Of a stretch of DNA of 64,000 nt, positions 36,115 through 47,356 are shown one piece after another. The notes under the pieces are model-generated. The model saw only the letters and a program-made list of their open reading frames with translations. It was not told the DNA's origin and did not search any database. The position numbers and the translations under genes are program-made. Every line of letters begins with the position of its first letter. The first letter of the stretch is position 1. Source of the stretch: Hansfordia pulvinata (Eukaryota > Ascomycota > Sordariomycetes > Xylariales). The stretch covers positions 992,001-1,056,000 of the forward strand of contig BJKQ01000001.1 of assembly GCA_006538405.1 (NCBI GenBank), in the 5' to 3' direction.

Positions 36115-36882
36115 ATGGCGCCGAAGAGCAAATCCTCGTCGTCGTCGTCGTCGTCGTCGTCGTCCAGAAAGCCGGCGCCGCCTCCCCTAGCGTCGTCCTC
36201 TCTGCCGTCGCCACTCGAGCAGGATGAGGAGCACCAACTGCCGCCGCCGCAGCCGTACGAGGTGCCCATGGGTCGGACGGGGGCCAGCAACGGCGCGCCC
36301 ATCTTCACCGCCGGCCTGTCAACCTGCATCGGGGTGATGATCAGGGGCACCTACACCACCACCACCACCAATACCTCCAACAGCAGCAGCAGCAGACGTA
36401 ACAACAACAACAACAATAACAACAACACAACAACGACGACGACATCATCAACAACAGTGCTGGCCCACCTCTCGCACGAGGACGAGGTCTGGCAGCAGGC
36501 CGACACGGAGACGCAGTGGGAGACGTTCCGGGCGGCGGTCGAGGGCCACGGCCTGCTGCTGCCGCCTCCGCTTTCCCCTTCATCCTCCCCCGGAGCCGGA
36601 GGAGCCTGGAAGGTGGACGGCTACCTGACGCACCTGGACCCGGACACCATCCCCGACGGCGAGGGCTGGGACGCCGACATGCGCGCCATGCTGCGCGAGA
36701 CCATCGACGGCGTCGTGCGCCGCTTCCGCGAGCTCGTCGCCGTCGCCGCCGCCGCCCCCGCCGCCGGAGGAGGAGGGGGAGGAGTAGCAAAGGCGGGGAG
36801 GGCGCACGTGGCCATGCACTCGTGGGATAGGGGGGGCTCGCTGGGCGTCGACGCGGGGGGCAGGGTGCACGTCAACTCTTGA
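36115..36882 (+). CDS. low-complexity protein with CheD-like Cys/His core
   Basis: 255 aa from an ATG in an excellent CACCATGG context. Residues 5-50 are Ser and Pro rich. A conserved-looking block reads PIFTAGLSTCIGVMIRGTY (Cys71); a poly-Thr/poly-Asn insert follows; then VLAHLSHEDEVW (His118). Later segments are WKVDGYLTHLDPDT, DADMRAMLRETIDGVVRRF, and a C-terminal SLGVDAGGRVHVNS strand pair. The G-x-S/T-C-I-x-V turn followed by an A-H strand resembles the active site of the bacterial CheD/CNF-like glutamine deamidase fold. That comparison is mine, from pattern alone. No signal peptide or transmembrane segment is visible. Function is unknown. Confidence 0.6.
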   Translation: MAPKSKSSSSSSSSSSSRKPAPPPLASSSLPSPLEQDEEHQLPPPQPYEVPMGRTGASNGAPIFTAGLSTCIGVMIRGTYTTTTTNTSNSSSSRRNNNNNNNNNTTTTTTSSTTVLAHLSHEDEVWQQADTETQWETFRAAVEGHGLLLPPPLSPSSSPGAGGAWKVDGYLTHLDPDTIPDGEGWDADMRAMLRETIDGVVRRFRELVAVAAAAPAAGGGGGGVAKAGRAHVAMHSWDRGGSLGVDAGGRVHVNS

Positions 36883-38424
36883 AGAGAGAGAGAGAGGATT
36901 CCACACTGACTGGAAAAGAAAGGAGTGTTCACGAACGAGGTCCATCGTGGACGGGTTGATACAGAGCTTGGGCTGTTTCTCTTTTTTTTTTTTTTTTTCC
37001 ATTCACAGCGAGGCATGGGTTCACGAAAGGGCGAAGCGATTCTTTCTAAACACAGTGGGGTTCTGTGTAGACAATTCGGGGATTACGGATTGCATTACTT
37101 GGTTGGGATTTGGTTTTCACGCATGGAGTCTGGGTTTTCGGACGGGAATAGACAGGGACCTCATTGGGCGCTTTTTTGTTCTTTCTTTCACAATCTTATG
37201 AAGGAGGGATTTGATGAATCAATATTTGATGATGAGAAAAGAAATTGTGACCTGATCGTCCATGGATGAGGCAACTTGGTACGTGACGGTACTGCATCAC
37301 GGCATCTCGACCGACGGCCCCTTGCGACGAGCGCCTTGGTGTGTTTTGTCTTCACTTGTTTTGATGGGCCGCGCGAACGCAGGCCCCGGTAGACACAGCC
37401 GCATATGTACCTACAGATACAGATTTAATACAGATACCCCATCTGCGCTTGCAGGCAGATGATCCGGAAGATCCCCCGCGGGCGCAGAATAGATATCGCG
37501 TTTCGACAACAACACACAAACACACAGCCACCGGAGAGCTATATTCACCGATGAGGGTGTCTGCCCCTCGACCACAGGGAGGTCTGCCTCAGCCCCCGGC
37601 CCCCCGCAGAAGTTGTGATTGCCACTCGCGCTCCCATTTGTCTCGTTGCCTCTAGGCTTGCCTCAATTTCTATTTTCTTTTTTTTTTTTGGTTTGATTTA
37701 GAAGAGGAGACCAGCCGGCGTTTGGCATCGCTGCTGCCTGATTCCCTACCTCCTTAAGTACCTACCGTATGATACCCAACTCATCGTTATGCACGTTTAG
37801 GAGCGAGCCTCGGCCGAGAGGGACTTTTGTATCCCCCCAAGGACCAAGGGTCCCCTTTGCGAAACTCCTTGGTTGTCCCGTCCCTGATGGTTCGCCACGC
37901 GCGCCCCATACTCCTAGCCAGGATGTCTGGTGCGGAGGGGGAACTGCTGCCCGCGGACGAGACCCCGGCCGGGTCTGCAAGTCGGACACAAACGGGCTCG
38001 TCGATGCCAGGGTGGGCTGTCGGCGACATGCCGAACACCAGCAGGCCAAGCCATCACGAATGCATCCACAAGCCGGTCAACTTAAAACCCAAAAAGGTAA
38101 GAGGCATAAGGGCGACTCGCCGTAGTCACGGAAAGAGGAACCTTAACGCTGCATTGTGTTTGATATTTGGATGTCGCTAAGACGCAGTCGCATCTGCGCC
38201 GATCGGGGAGAGGCGACTTGTTATAATGTATGTGTCCTCGGCAGCGCTTTGGGAGCCATGATGCCCAATGGCTTCGCAAGATGAACCCCGTCTACATCTA
38301 CCGTCGTATATATATGAAGGCACGGGCAAGCTCGAATAAAACTTCAAACACTACACCAACCCGCGGCGCTCCGCAGAGGCAGCGTCGGGACTTGTGTAAA
38401 GACTCTTCTCTGTGGCGTCTGGGG
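36883..38424. other. intergenic region between convergent genes
   Basis: 1.5 kb with two T-rich runs (about 36983-36998 and 37678-37689), which could belong to 3' UTRs or terminators. No supported gene. Confidence 0.5.
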
Positions 38425-39859
38425 CTAGCACAGCTGCCACAAGGGCCGCGGCAGGTCGGTCGGGACATGGGCGCTGTCTCGGCCTTTGCCCGCCTTGAGC
38501 GCCACGTACACCACCTTGCGCCTGGGTTCCCCAACAAAAGCCGAATGCGAATCCAGCCCATAGTAGGCAGAGATGGAGTGCGTGATCCAACGCCTGAGAA
38601 AGAAAGAAAGAAAGAAAGCACGGGTCAGCAAACTCCCGAGCTTGAGGGTGTGGCACGGCCGCTGAGCAGCTGCTGCAGAGAATTGTACGTACTTGAAGGC
38701 ACCGCTCTCCTCATCGTCGCCCAGAGCATCGAAAATCATGCCGTTGCTGTCTTCGTCGGCACGCGCACCTTCGCGCCTGGCCTTCTTCCAACCGTCGCGC
38801 ATCGACCCATTCCGGCCAACAAAGACAATTTCCTCGTCCTCGGTAGTGGCGTCGTCATCGTCATCGTCGCCGCCGCTGTCGTGGCTGTCGTCATGTTCCG
38901 CCCCGTACGAAGCAGCAGGCTCCTTGGCCACGTTGGCAGCGACAAGGTAGCGCCGGACCGGCTCCTCCAGCGAGCGCACCCAAGTGCGGACGACGGGGGC
39001 CCGCTTGGCACGCAAGAAAAGCTCGCGGGGGACCCGGCCCGGGACGTTCTCGTCGCCCAGGGTGCGGGTGTGAGCCTGCTTCTGGCGGGCGGCGGCGGCC
39101 TTCTTGGACTCGACGTCGGCGCGGATCCTCAGGTCCCACGCGGCGGCGATCTGGTACGGGACATGGATGACCGGGTGGGTGGGCTGGTGCTCCCAGTCGC
39201 GCGGCTCGGGCGGTTGCGCGTTGGGGACATGCATCAGTCGGTCTGGAGAGCGATCGATGACGCATCAGCAAAATGTCTTCTCAGGCAGGGTCTCTGACGG
39301 TGGGCCTGCAGTGCAGGAGCACAGTGCCACCGGACCAACGCGTGGCAGCACGGCGTAGGAATGCATCCGGGGCTGGCCCGGACTTACCATTCTCCCATCG
39401 GCGGCGTTGGCGGCTGCCCTCTTTGCCCTTGAGCAGGGCCTCGCGCCGGCGCTGGCTATCGCGGCGAGACGGGGGCCGAGGCGGGGGCGTGATGGCGGAG
39501 GACCTGGCGCGGCGGGGGTCGAAGGAGACGCCGGGCTTCTTGGGGGCAGCCGCCTCGTCGAGAGGGATGGCCAGCGGGGAACCGGTGCCGCGAGCCACCG
39601 GCGAGACGCGGAGGGACTGCAGGGCCGAGATGGTCCAGGACTCGATATCGATGCCGCCGGGCGACAGGGTGTTGGTCCCCGGCGATGCGGCAGCGGGAAC
39701 GGAGCCAGCAGCGATGGTGGCAGCAGGCTCGGGGCTCGATGTCGAGGGCTCGGCGGGCGGAGGGGTCTGCGTCTGGGCGGACTGAGGGGGCTGTCCGGAC
39801 TGGGCGGCGGCAGACCCGCCGAGTTGGGGTGGGGGAGGAACGGCGCTGTAGATGGCCAT
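38425..39859 (-). CDS. R3H-domain protein with R3H-associated N-terminal domain
   Basis: Three exons (39859-39388, 39242-38693, 38593-38425) encode 396 aa. Residues 1-100 are Pro/Ala/Ser rich. An R3H-associated N-terminal domain follows (VSFDPRRARSSAITPPPRPP, RREALLKGKEGSRQRRRWEN joined by splicing to DRLMHVPNAQPPEPRDWEHQ). An acidic Asp-rich loop comes next, then IVFVGRNGSMRDGWKK. The C-terminal R3H domain contains the R-x3-H motif as RWITH, followed by SISAYYGLDSHSAF and RRKVVYVAL. R3H domains bind single-stranded nucleic acid; the fungal protein's role is not established. Splice sites are GTAAGT/CCAG and GTACGT/TCAG; the second intron holds a GAAA repeat (about 38597-38619) in its polypyrimidine tract. 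It is homologous in layout to animal R3HDM4. Confidence 0.88.
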
Positions 39860-42563
39860 GGCGAGACACGGGTAAATTGGAGGCCGTGAGCGATGAGGGA
39901 GTGAGGAGGGAGAAGGCCGTGATGGGAGCGCCGGGTTGGCAGTGAAGAGGGGCCGGGAGGCGAGGACGGGCGCGGGGCTGTAGTTACGGAGTGCGCGGAG
40001 TCGAAAGCGCCCGGGGGGTAATCCAGATCAGGGCACTTTGGAAGGCGCGGTGTTGCCGGCTGGCCGCCACTCACAGCTCCTACCTGAAAGGTGGTGTCGA
40101 GGCCATCTCCCGTCCCGTCCCGTCTCTGCTGTCCCCAGGTCTACATCCAATCCATCATTCTACCCAAGGTGTGGCTATCTATCCCGCCCGACGTCGCCTT
40201 CAGTCATTTCATCAATCCGGGACCTACCTAGGTATCTGAGGTATTGTATCAAGCAATGCCCCATGGCAGTCACAGACCCTTGACTTCCAATCCACCTCCA
40301 CGGAGTGCTTCTGTCCTCGTCACGCAAGCGTTCGTGAGAAGGCTTCCGGTCTCCGGTCAACCGCAGGTCGCCACCGATAAGAACAGACCCGATTGGGGCC
40401 ACAATGACACTTACATCCTCGAGCATTGTTGGCCGAACCGTCTGCTGCTGGCCGGCGTCCTCCGTCTACGGAGTACGAGTACGGCCCCTGACACGCGCTC
40501 GGCTGGGACCAGACTCATTTGGGTTACGCGTAAAGTGTGTCGCCAACGCCCGTGCCTCGACGCAAGCTCCTCATTCGCGAGACACCCCCGAGAGCGAATA
40601 AAGGTGGGCTCGTGGGAGGAGAGGTGCCCCCGTGCCACCCCGCATTGCCTACGAGTACTCGCACATGTAGCCTCTCACCTCTGTGCCTCTTCGTACCTTG
40701 GCGGCCCGTCGTGCATTCGTCCCGTCTACCTGGCAGAGGGCTATCACATGCGGCGAGGCAACAGCCACGGGGTCGAGTCGAGATCGGCTATTCCCATCGA
40801 CGCGACACATTTGCCATGGACATTGGTTGAGATCCGACGTGATCCCCAGCTCCATGACCCCGAACCTACGATTGCATGCCATCCTGTGGATGCAGTTCTC
40901 CTGACCGAGTCGTTGCATTTCCGGTACACTGCACGCGATGCGAATACTCGTACCCTGTGAGCTCATGTCTCCTTGTCTCAAGCATCACGGCAGAAGCAGC
41001 GGTCTGCCGAGCGTACTCGTCAAAACCCAACGTCAGCCGAGTTCCATCGGCATGAACGTGCTGTCCAATGGCGATAAGAGGAAGCCGGCACTTGCATGAC
41101 GCAAGCCGGTTCTTGCCATGGGATCCTTCTTTGCCATCTCGGGCAATCATCGTACAAGGAGGCTGGGCGATACTATGTAGATGCAGCCCACCAACAGCCG
41201 GCTCGCTGTCAGGACTCAGGAGTATCGAAAAAGACGCCGAGGCAGCCTGGCACTATGAGTACACATATAGCTACCCAACCCCTTTTGCTAGATGCGCATC
41301 TGACCGCCAACTCAGCTGTTTGTCTCCGGGGTTAGACTTCACAAATCCACCAGTTCAGCACGTCAGATACGCGTGCGGGCAACAGGCAATGATGCGCAGA
41401 TACATGTAGAGCAACAGTCAAGGCGACAGAGCCAAAAGTCGCCTTTGAGCGGCAGCGACCTTAGAAGCCGCGGGGCGAAGCGGCTTATAAACAGTCTGAA
41501 TGGGGTGCAGCTGACACATGCAGCTGCCAGGCCGTTTTCAGGCTGCCCGCGCTTACCTGTGGGCTCGTGATCTCCAGTTGCAATGTCGGGTACGAGTGCC
41601 CACTACGAGTACAAGCCCCGGACTGAAGGTCCCTGCTCGGCGGTGGCTACGTCATGTGGCCCTGGTACTTGCACTTATCAGTTGGAAGGCACGCGTCGGG
41701 CGGCGAACGAGGTACCCGTACCTGTCGGTCGGCCTCAGCCCAAGTGCAACCAGCTCGGGACAGCCACGGCAGGAACAGAAGTGGCCGCCTGTCAGCCCTT
41801 CCCGTGCGGCAGGGCCACTCGCCGCAAAGTGCCAAGCCTGTACCTGTACCTTTCTTGATGCGCGACGGTGCCTTCGAATCGACCGAGCCCCAGCGACGTC
41901 TTGTGATAGGATGTACAGGAACCTCGACGCTGAGTTCAGCCAATGCCGCTTGCTGGCTGCCTGCGGTCAGGTTCCGCTTCCACCTCCGGTCAACACCACC
42001 CACCCACACGACTGCAAGCTCCGGCCGCCTCACCTTTCTCCCTTTCCAATCGCCTTGAAGCTATCGCCAACACCCCGGCGCCATATCCTACCGCCCTCTA
42101 CCGTACCCCGCAGCTCACCGATCCGTGAAAGCTCCCGTTGCCTGCACTGCCGCCGCCTCACCACCCTCGACCATCCTGCTTGCTGGCTTCGTCACCCTGC
42201 TCGCTTCGTCACCCGGCTGCGTTCAGGACCCCGAAGCTGCCAAACTCGAAACACCCGCCGATCCTCTCACCGACAAGACGCTCTACAAATCACCGCGGCT
42301 TCGCGTCTACTCTGATCCCTTCTTGTGACCTGCAATAATTGCCCCTCCATGTCTGTCTGAACGCCATGTCCCGGTAGTAGTCGCCCTCACCAGCTGTTCG
42401 GGCCGAGTTCCAATCACTTGAATCGTCTCTGCAACTCTGACGCCATCCGCCCAAATCGCTTTTCACACATTCCTCTTAAATTCGCCAACGGCCTTTCGAT
42501 CTTGCCGGCGCCCCTCTTATTGTTACAGCATCTCATTATCCGAATCCCTCCGTCGTCCGCACA
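39860..42563. other. 2.7-kb intergenic region, no supported gene
   Basis: It separates the divergent R3H and PQ-loop genes. The longest frames (40244-40960 and 41518-42315) lack domains and have irregular codon use. It contains several TACGAGTA-type motifs (about 40473, 40651, 40945, 41011, 41591 and 41605) and a CCTACCTAGGTA motif near 40222. Confidence 0.5.
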
Positions 42564-43781
42564 ATGGACTCCCTATTCGTTGAAGGCCGCTGCGATGAGC
42601 TGCGCAACGGCGGCTTCGTGAACTTTTCAGTCTCCATGTACGTCACGCCCCATTCTCAGCGCTGCACCCAATACCAGTCGGCTAGAGGCCCAGGCCCAGA
42701 AGCCGCCGTCCGTCTATCCGAATTGAAGCGCTTCTGGAATTTGTACCAAGCTAATACGTATGCCCACCGATTCTAGTCTCATCATTTTGGGCATCCTGAT
42801 GTCTTACATGACCCAGCACTATCGTATCATCTCGCGGGCCTCTTCCGAGGGCATCTCTCCCTACTGGGTTCTGCTCGGCGTCACCTCTGCCAACGCCCAG
42901 TTTGCCAACATTCTTGCCCTTCCCGAGTCCCGAGCCGACGTAGCCTGCTGCAGAGAAGTGAGCCCGTTTGAATGCACCGCTGCGTTGCTTGGAATTGCTC
43001 AGATCGGCACCCAGTGGATATGCTTCGCCACTATGTATGTTCCTCACCGATCCGTCTGGTTCTCTTCAGTGCGTAAACCGCATTTGCTGACTTGCCGCGA
43101 AGCCTCATTCTCTTCTTAATCTTCTTCCGCCGCCAAGACCCCGAACTCCTGGACGATGACGACTGTGAATACGATCCTGATCAGCCAACCTGGAGGACTG
43201 CCATCATCGTCGCTGCTTTATGCTTAATTCACGGCCTTTTCGTGGTCATCATCTCGGCTGCCTTCACTCTGGGCGCGCCACAACACCTCGGGGCTTGGGC
43301 CAACGCCCTCGGCATCATGGCTGCCGTCCTCGCAGCTGTTCAATACATACCCCAGATCTGGACCACGTACAAGCTCAAACATGCTGGCAGCTTGAGTATC
43401 CTGATGATGTGCATCCAGACTCCTGGCGGCTTCCTCTTCGCCGGCAGCTTGGCAGCTCGGCTCGGGTGGGGCGGATGGAGCTCTTGGGGCGTGTATTGCA
43501 TGACTGCTTTCATGCAAGGGATTCTTCTGGTCATGGCCATCAGGTATGAGTGGCCTTCTCGTGAGGAGCGCGCCGGTACCCCTCCTCAACGTCCCGTCTA
43601 CAATCGACGAACGACTCCCAGAGTCCTGCCCTCTCCTGGCCCGTACTCGGCGCATCTGCAGGCATACGCGGAGACCCAGGAAGAAATCGAACAGGCCCTC
43701 GATCGGGAGAGTGTTCAAGGTGTTGGCGAAGACCAGCCCCTTCTTGCCCCTGGCGGCCTGGGCAGCTCCGGTATACGGTAA
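42564..43781 (+). CDS. PQ-loop repeat membrane protein (SLC66/Ypq-like)
   Basis: Three exons (42564-42637, 42777-43034, 43103-43781) encode 336 aa. Both introns interrupt an Ile codon after AT (phase 2). The first PQ-loop is degenerate (SYMTQHYRIISRASSEGISP), the second canonical (AAVQYIPQIWTTYKLKHAGS). About seven hydrophobic segments are visible. The second half of the protein includes an acidic loop (DPELLDDDDCEYD) between them. Relatives export amino acids or cystine from vacuoles or lysosomes; the substrate here is unknown. The C-terminus ends in a cytosolic tail with EDQPLLAP, an acidic dileucine signal of the type that routes vacuolar proteins via AP-3. Confidence 0.87.
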
Positions 43782-43834
43782 TGCCGCCCAAATCTGGCAG
43801 GAAAACTGGCCATGTCGGCAACCCCCTATGATTC

Positions 43835-44188
43835 TTAGTGTATATTCCGCCTTTGTGAGGCCCCCAATCTGTTGTTCTCTTTGTCGAGCTCGGTTTCGCG
43901 CGAGTATTCCCTGGTCGTCGAATCTTGCGGGGCAGGTTCGCCATCCTGTACTTCCACCTTCTCGAGCCTCGTTTGCTTGTGGCGATTCAGGCCACGGGCT
44001 CTTGTGCTTCTAATAGAATCTGCGATTTCGTCAATGCGGGTTGGAAGCTCACATATGGTTGAAGTTGTGACCAGCGATGGTAAATCGATCTGCATCGTGC
44101 TGACCCACGTTGGCCACCTTGACCACAGGCGAGCATGCCCTTGCCTATACTGCGACTGTGCTGCGCAGGCTTGTGCCATTGAAGGCAT
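43835..44188 (-). CDS. possible small ORF, doubtful
   Basis: 117 codons from an ATG, with an ordinary mixed composition in the C-terminal half (ELPTRIDEIADSIRSTRA, then a charged tail). It lies antisense to the 3' flank of the PQ-loop gene. I recognise no family, and it could be non-coding. Confidence 0.2.
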   Translation of the reverse strand: MPSMAQACAAQSQYRQGHARLWSRWPTWVSTMQIDLPSLVTTSTICELPTRIDEIADSIRSTRARGLNRHKQTRLEKVEVQDGEPAPQDSTTREYSRETELDKENNRLGASQRRNIH

Positions 44189-46073
44189 TGGCGAACATGG
44201 CAGCTGTAGGGCTGTGCCCCGCCGTCCAGTGTCATGAGAGGGGTAGCCGGTGGATATGATACGAAGCTAAAAGACGGAAAGGAAGAAAGAATGTTGCGTC
44301 TGTGGGCGAGGGTTCCTCCAAGCTAGTTTTGTTTGTCCATATTACCAATAGCAGACACGAACGCTACAACCTACTACTGCATCACTACCTCATTCGCATG
44401 TGAGTTGCATACATGAACATGTGGGTGGACAGCGTTGATTCTGGAAGCGTGCCGCTCTGCCTCAAACTGGTTGGAGACTATAGACTTTAGCTGGTGATGC
44501 AATGGAACATGGATCAGACTTTTAATACGGCCTCTACCTTCACTTGTATTTTCATCGTGCAGACATCGCCCATCAACCTCTTCAGGGGCTCCCTGTAGTT
44601 TCCGACATTCTGTACTGCCAGTGAGCTCGCAGATCAGACCTGCGTAGCTTCAAGTAGATACCTTGACATGCACCAAGAAAAGACGACCGAGTGGGATACA
44701 CTTATCAGTCTTTTCTTGACTTGGTGTAAGCATCGGCTTGGAAGCCCCCCAAACACACGCCGATCCTGTACGTACGGGTCCCTCATTATCCGTATCCACT
44801 TCGCCTTATGTGACATCCATGTCTCTCAACCCGGCCCCCTTGGGCTCACAGGACGCGGGATGCCTGTGTCATTGCCCAGGCCGCCGCGGTTCTTTCCACT
44901 GCCTTCCCGCCCGCCCACCAGCGGTGTCCCTGCCAAGGAGGGGGGGCAGCTTGGGGTTGCTTTGAAATGTGGCCGCGTCGCGGCTTCGTCTCCGTGCCTC
45001 GGTGTCGCGAGGAAAGGGCGACGGCACGGGAGCTCTCGGTCCCGAACCCATTCGCAGCTCCGTCCGAAGCACGGCAGACCGGGCCAATGGGCGTCACGGC
45101 CCAGCCCGATACTGCGGGCAACTCCTTCCCTCGTACGAGCACGCCCGGCATGAGGCAGGCAGTCCAAGCAAAGCCCTCCGGACTCTCTCCACCGTCGACG
45201 AGGACACAAGGTCGCGAGTTCCGGACGCTAGATGCGGCTGAGCTGAGCTCGGGGTCCATCCAGTAGGACCCCCGTCACCACGAGTGTGACCTGTCGCGTG
45301 AGGCGGCGAGAGGCGGCGAGAACGAATGCTCAGCGCTCGGCATGGATGGATTCTGGACCCGCGCCCGCGCCCGCGCCCGGGCAGCCGCAACCTGGAGGAG
45401 GAGGGAGAGGCACCCAGCCACTCTGTCCAATGTTGTATGACATGAGGTCAAGATACACGTACGGAACCTATTCGTGCCTCCCTGAGGTGCATGTAAGGTA
45501 GATTAGGTTGGCCAGGTACCTAACCTTACCTACCTTACCCAAGCTGCAGGCGAGGTCCCATCTGTTCCGGATGTTGGACGTGGTGACCCGCCCGTGTCTT
45601 CGGTGTCTCCAAAGCAGTCCGATCAATGCTGTTCGCCGGGATGGAAGCTGCGCCTGCGGCTGGCAGTGCCGAGGCCGAGGCCGATGCCAATGCCAATCCT
45701 AATGCTAATGCCAGTGAAGGCTAACGCCCAGCGCAGGGGAGGCAGTCGCGAAACGCGATGCACTCCGGGAAGCGACGCTGGCGAGGCAAGCTCCATGTCC
45801 CTTCCGACCATGCATATAAGAAGGAGCGCCATGGACCATGCAGATGGAGGGATCCCAGAAGTAAACACTGCACCTGGTATATCATTCTCGATGACCACCG
45901 AGCTCCCAGTCCCATTTTTGAAACCTCTCATCTGTACGACCATCATCGTCTGCACTTACTACTTGCTCTACGGCTCCTCTTCACCAGCTGGAGTGGCCAC
46001 CAAGACTCACCACAGCCAATTCCCACAGTCCCACCCGACTCAACAACAACCACCCAAACCCGCAGCCTCCAAG
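44189..46073. other. intergenic region upstream of the naphthol reductase gene
   Basis: 1.9 kb with no supported gene. GGTAGG/CCTACC motifs cluster at 45490-45540. A TATAAG element lies at 45815-45820. Confidence 0.5.
45815..45820 (+). promoter_or_regulatory. TATA-like element of the naphthol reductase gene
   Basis: TATAAG 254 bp upstream of the ATG at 46074. It supports transcription starting after about 45840 and therefore a start codon downstream of there. Confidence 0.4.
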
Positions 46074-47356
46074 ATGCCTGGAGTCACGGGCCAGACTAGC
46101 AAGTACGATGCCATCCCGGGGCCTCTGGGCCTGGCATCGGCCTCGCTCGAGGGCAAGGTTGCTCTCGTGACCGGCGCTGGTGAGTGCTGCCCTCAACCTC
46201 ATCCCTGGATGATATAGATGCCGGACTTCCCCAATCCCCAAGTCCGGCCGCAGAAACCCTCTCCCACAAGTCACCCCATCCTTGCACGCGCACGCTCCCG
46301 CCCAACCCCACACTCGCATGTGAGACACACACACAAGACACGCATACACATACAGACACACACGAAGAGGGAGGGAGAGAGCACATGGATGTCAGCCGTG
46401 ATGGTCGGTCAGCTTCCATCTGGACCCCACCACAGTGCCTTGCAGTGCAATGGCAGAGTCGGCAAATTCCTGCACCATCGCCATGCCTGCCACTGCGAAC
46501 CCTGAAAATGGCACTGGCCAATACACCTGTGTCTCATGCTCAATCTGCTCCTGGGAAGCATCTTTACTATGAAGCGTCGTTATGACGATGGCTGACCAGT
46601 CGTTCGCTATGATGTCTAGGTCGCGGAATCGGCCGCGAGATGGCTCTCGAGCTCGGACGCCGCGGCGCCAAGGTTATTGTCAACTACGCCAACAGCATCG
46701 ACACGGCTCAGGAGACGGCCGACGCGATCAAGAAGTCCGGATCCGAGGCCGTGTGCATCAAGGCCAACGTGACCGACGTCCCGCAGATCGAGGAGCTCTT
46801 CAAGCAGGCCCACCAGACGTGGGGCCGTCTCGACGTCGTCTGCTCCAACAGCGGCGTCGTCTCCTTCGGCCACGTCAAGGATGTCACCCCGGAAGAGTTT
46901 GACCGCGTCTTTGCCGTCAACACGCGTGGCCAGTTCTTCGTTGCCCGCGAGGCCCACCGCTGGCTCGAGGAAGGCGGCCGACTGATCCTGATGGGCTCCA
47001 TCACGGGCCAGGCCAAGGGTGTGCCCAAGCACGCCGTCTACTCGGGCAGCAAGGGCGCCATCGAGACCTTTGTTCGCTGCATGGCCGTCGACTTTGGCGA
47101 CAAGAAGATCACCGTCAACGCCATTGCCCCCGGTGGCATCAAGACCGACATGTACCAGGCGGTGTGCCGCGAGTACATTCCCGGTGGCGCCGAGCTCGAC
47201 GATGAGCAGGTGGACGAGTACGCCGCCACTTGGTCGCCCCTGGGCCGCGTGGGCCTGCCCATCGACATTGCCCGCGTCGTCTGCTTCCTGGCCTCGAACG
47301 ACGGCGGCTGGGTCAACGGCAAGGTCATTGGCATCGACGGTCACGCCATGATGTAA
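46074..47356 (+). CDS. tetra/trihydroxynaphthalene reductase (DHN-melanin SDR)
   Basis: NADPH-dependent short-chain dehydrogenase of DHN-melanin synthesis, reducing 1,3,6,8-tetrahydroxynaphthalene and/or 1,3,8-trihydroxynaphthalene. Exons 46074-46179 and 46620-47356 give 280 aa, matching the ~280-aa Magnaporthe reductases. Seen: [31 protein letters not shown] (Rossmann turn completed by splicing), [51 protein letters not shown] then K (catalytic Ser, Tyr, Lys), [20 protein letters not shown], and [12 protein letters not shown]. The C-terminus ends in Met, the residue reported for trihydroxynaphthalene reductases rather than Ile of tetrahydroxynaphthalene reductases. The intron is 440 bp, long for this locus. 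No other melanin gene is in the window. Confidence 0.93.

Noticed and set aside
40244..40960. 238-codon plus-strand ORF
   Set aside because: No proper ATG at its head, irregular codon use, includes the intergenic TACGAGTA motifs.
41518..42315. 265-codon plus-strand ORF upstream of the PQ-loop gene
   Set aside because: No domain, biased composition, and it runs into the probable promoter of the next gene.
44846..45259. 137-codon minus-strand ORF
   Set aside because: Equal-length frames on the opposite strand; no recognisable family.
46180..46619. Possible extra exon in the naphthol reductase intron
   Set aside because: TGAG joins RGIG directly and in frame, exactly as in homologues, so no extra exon is needed.
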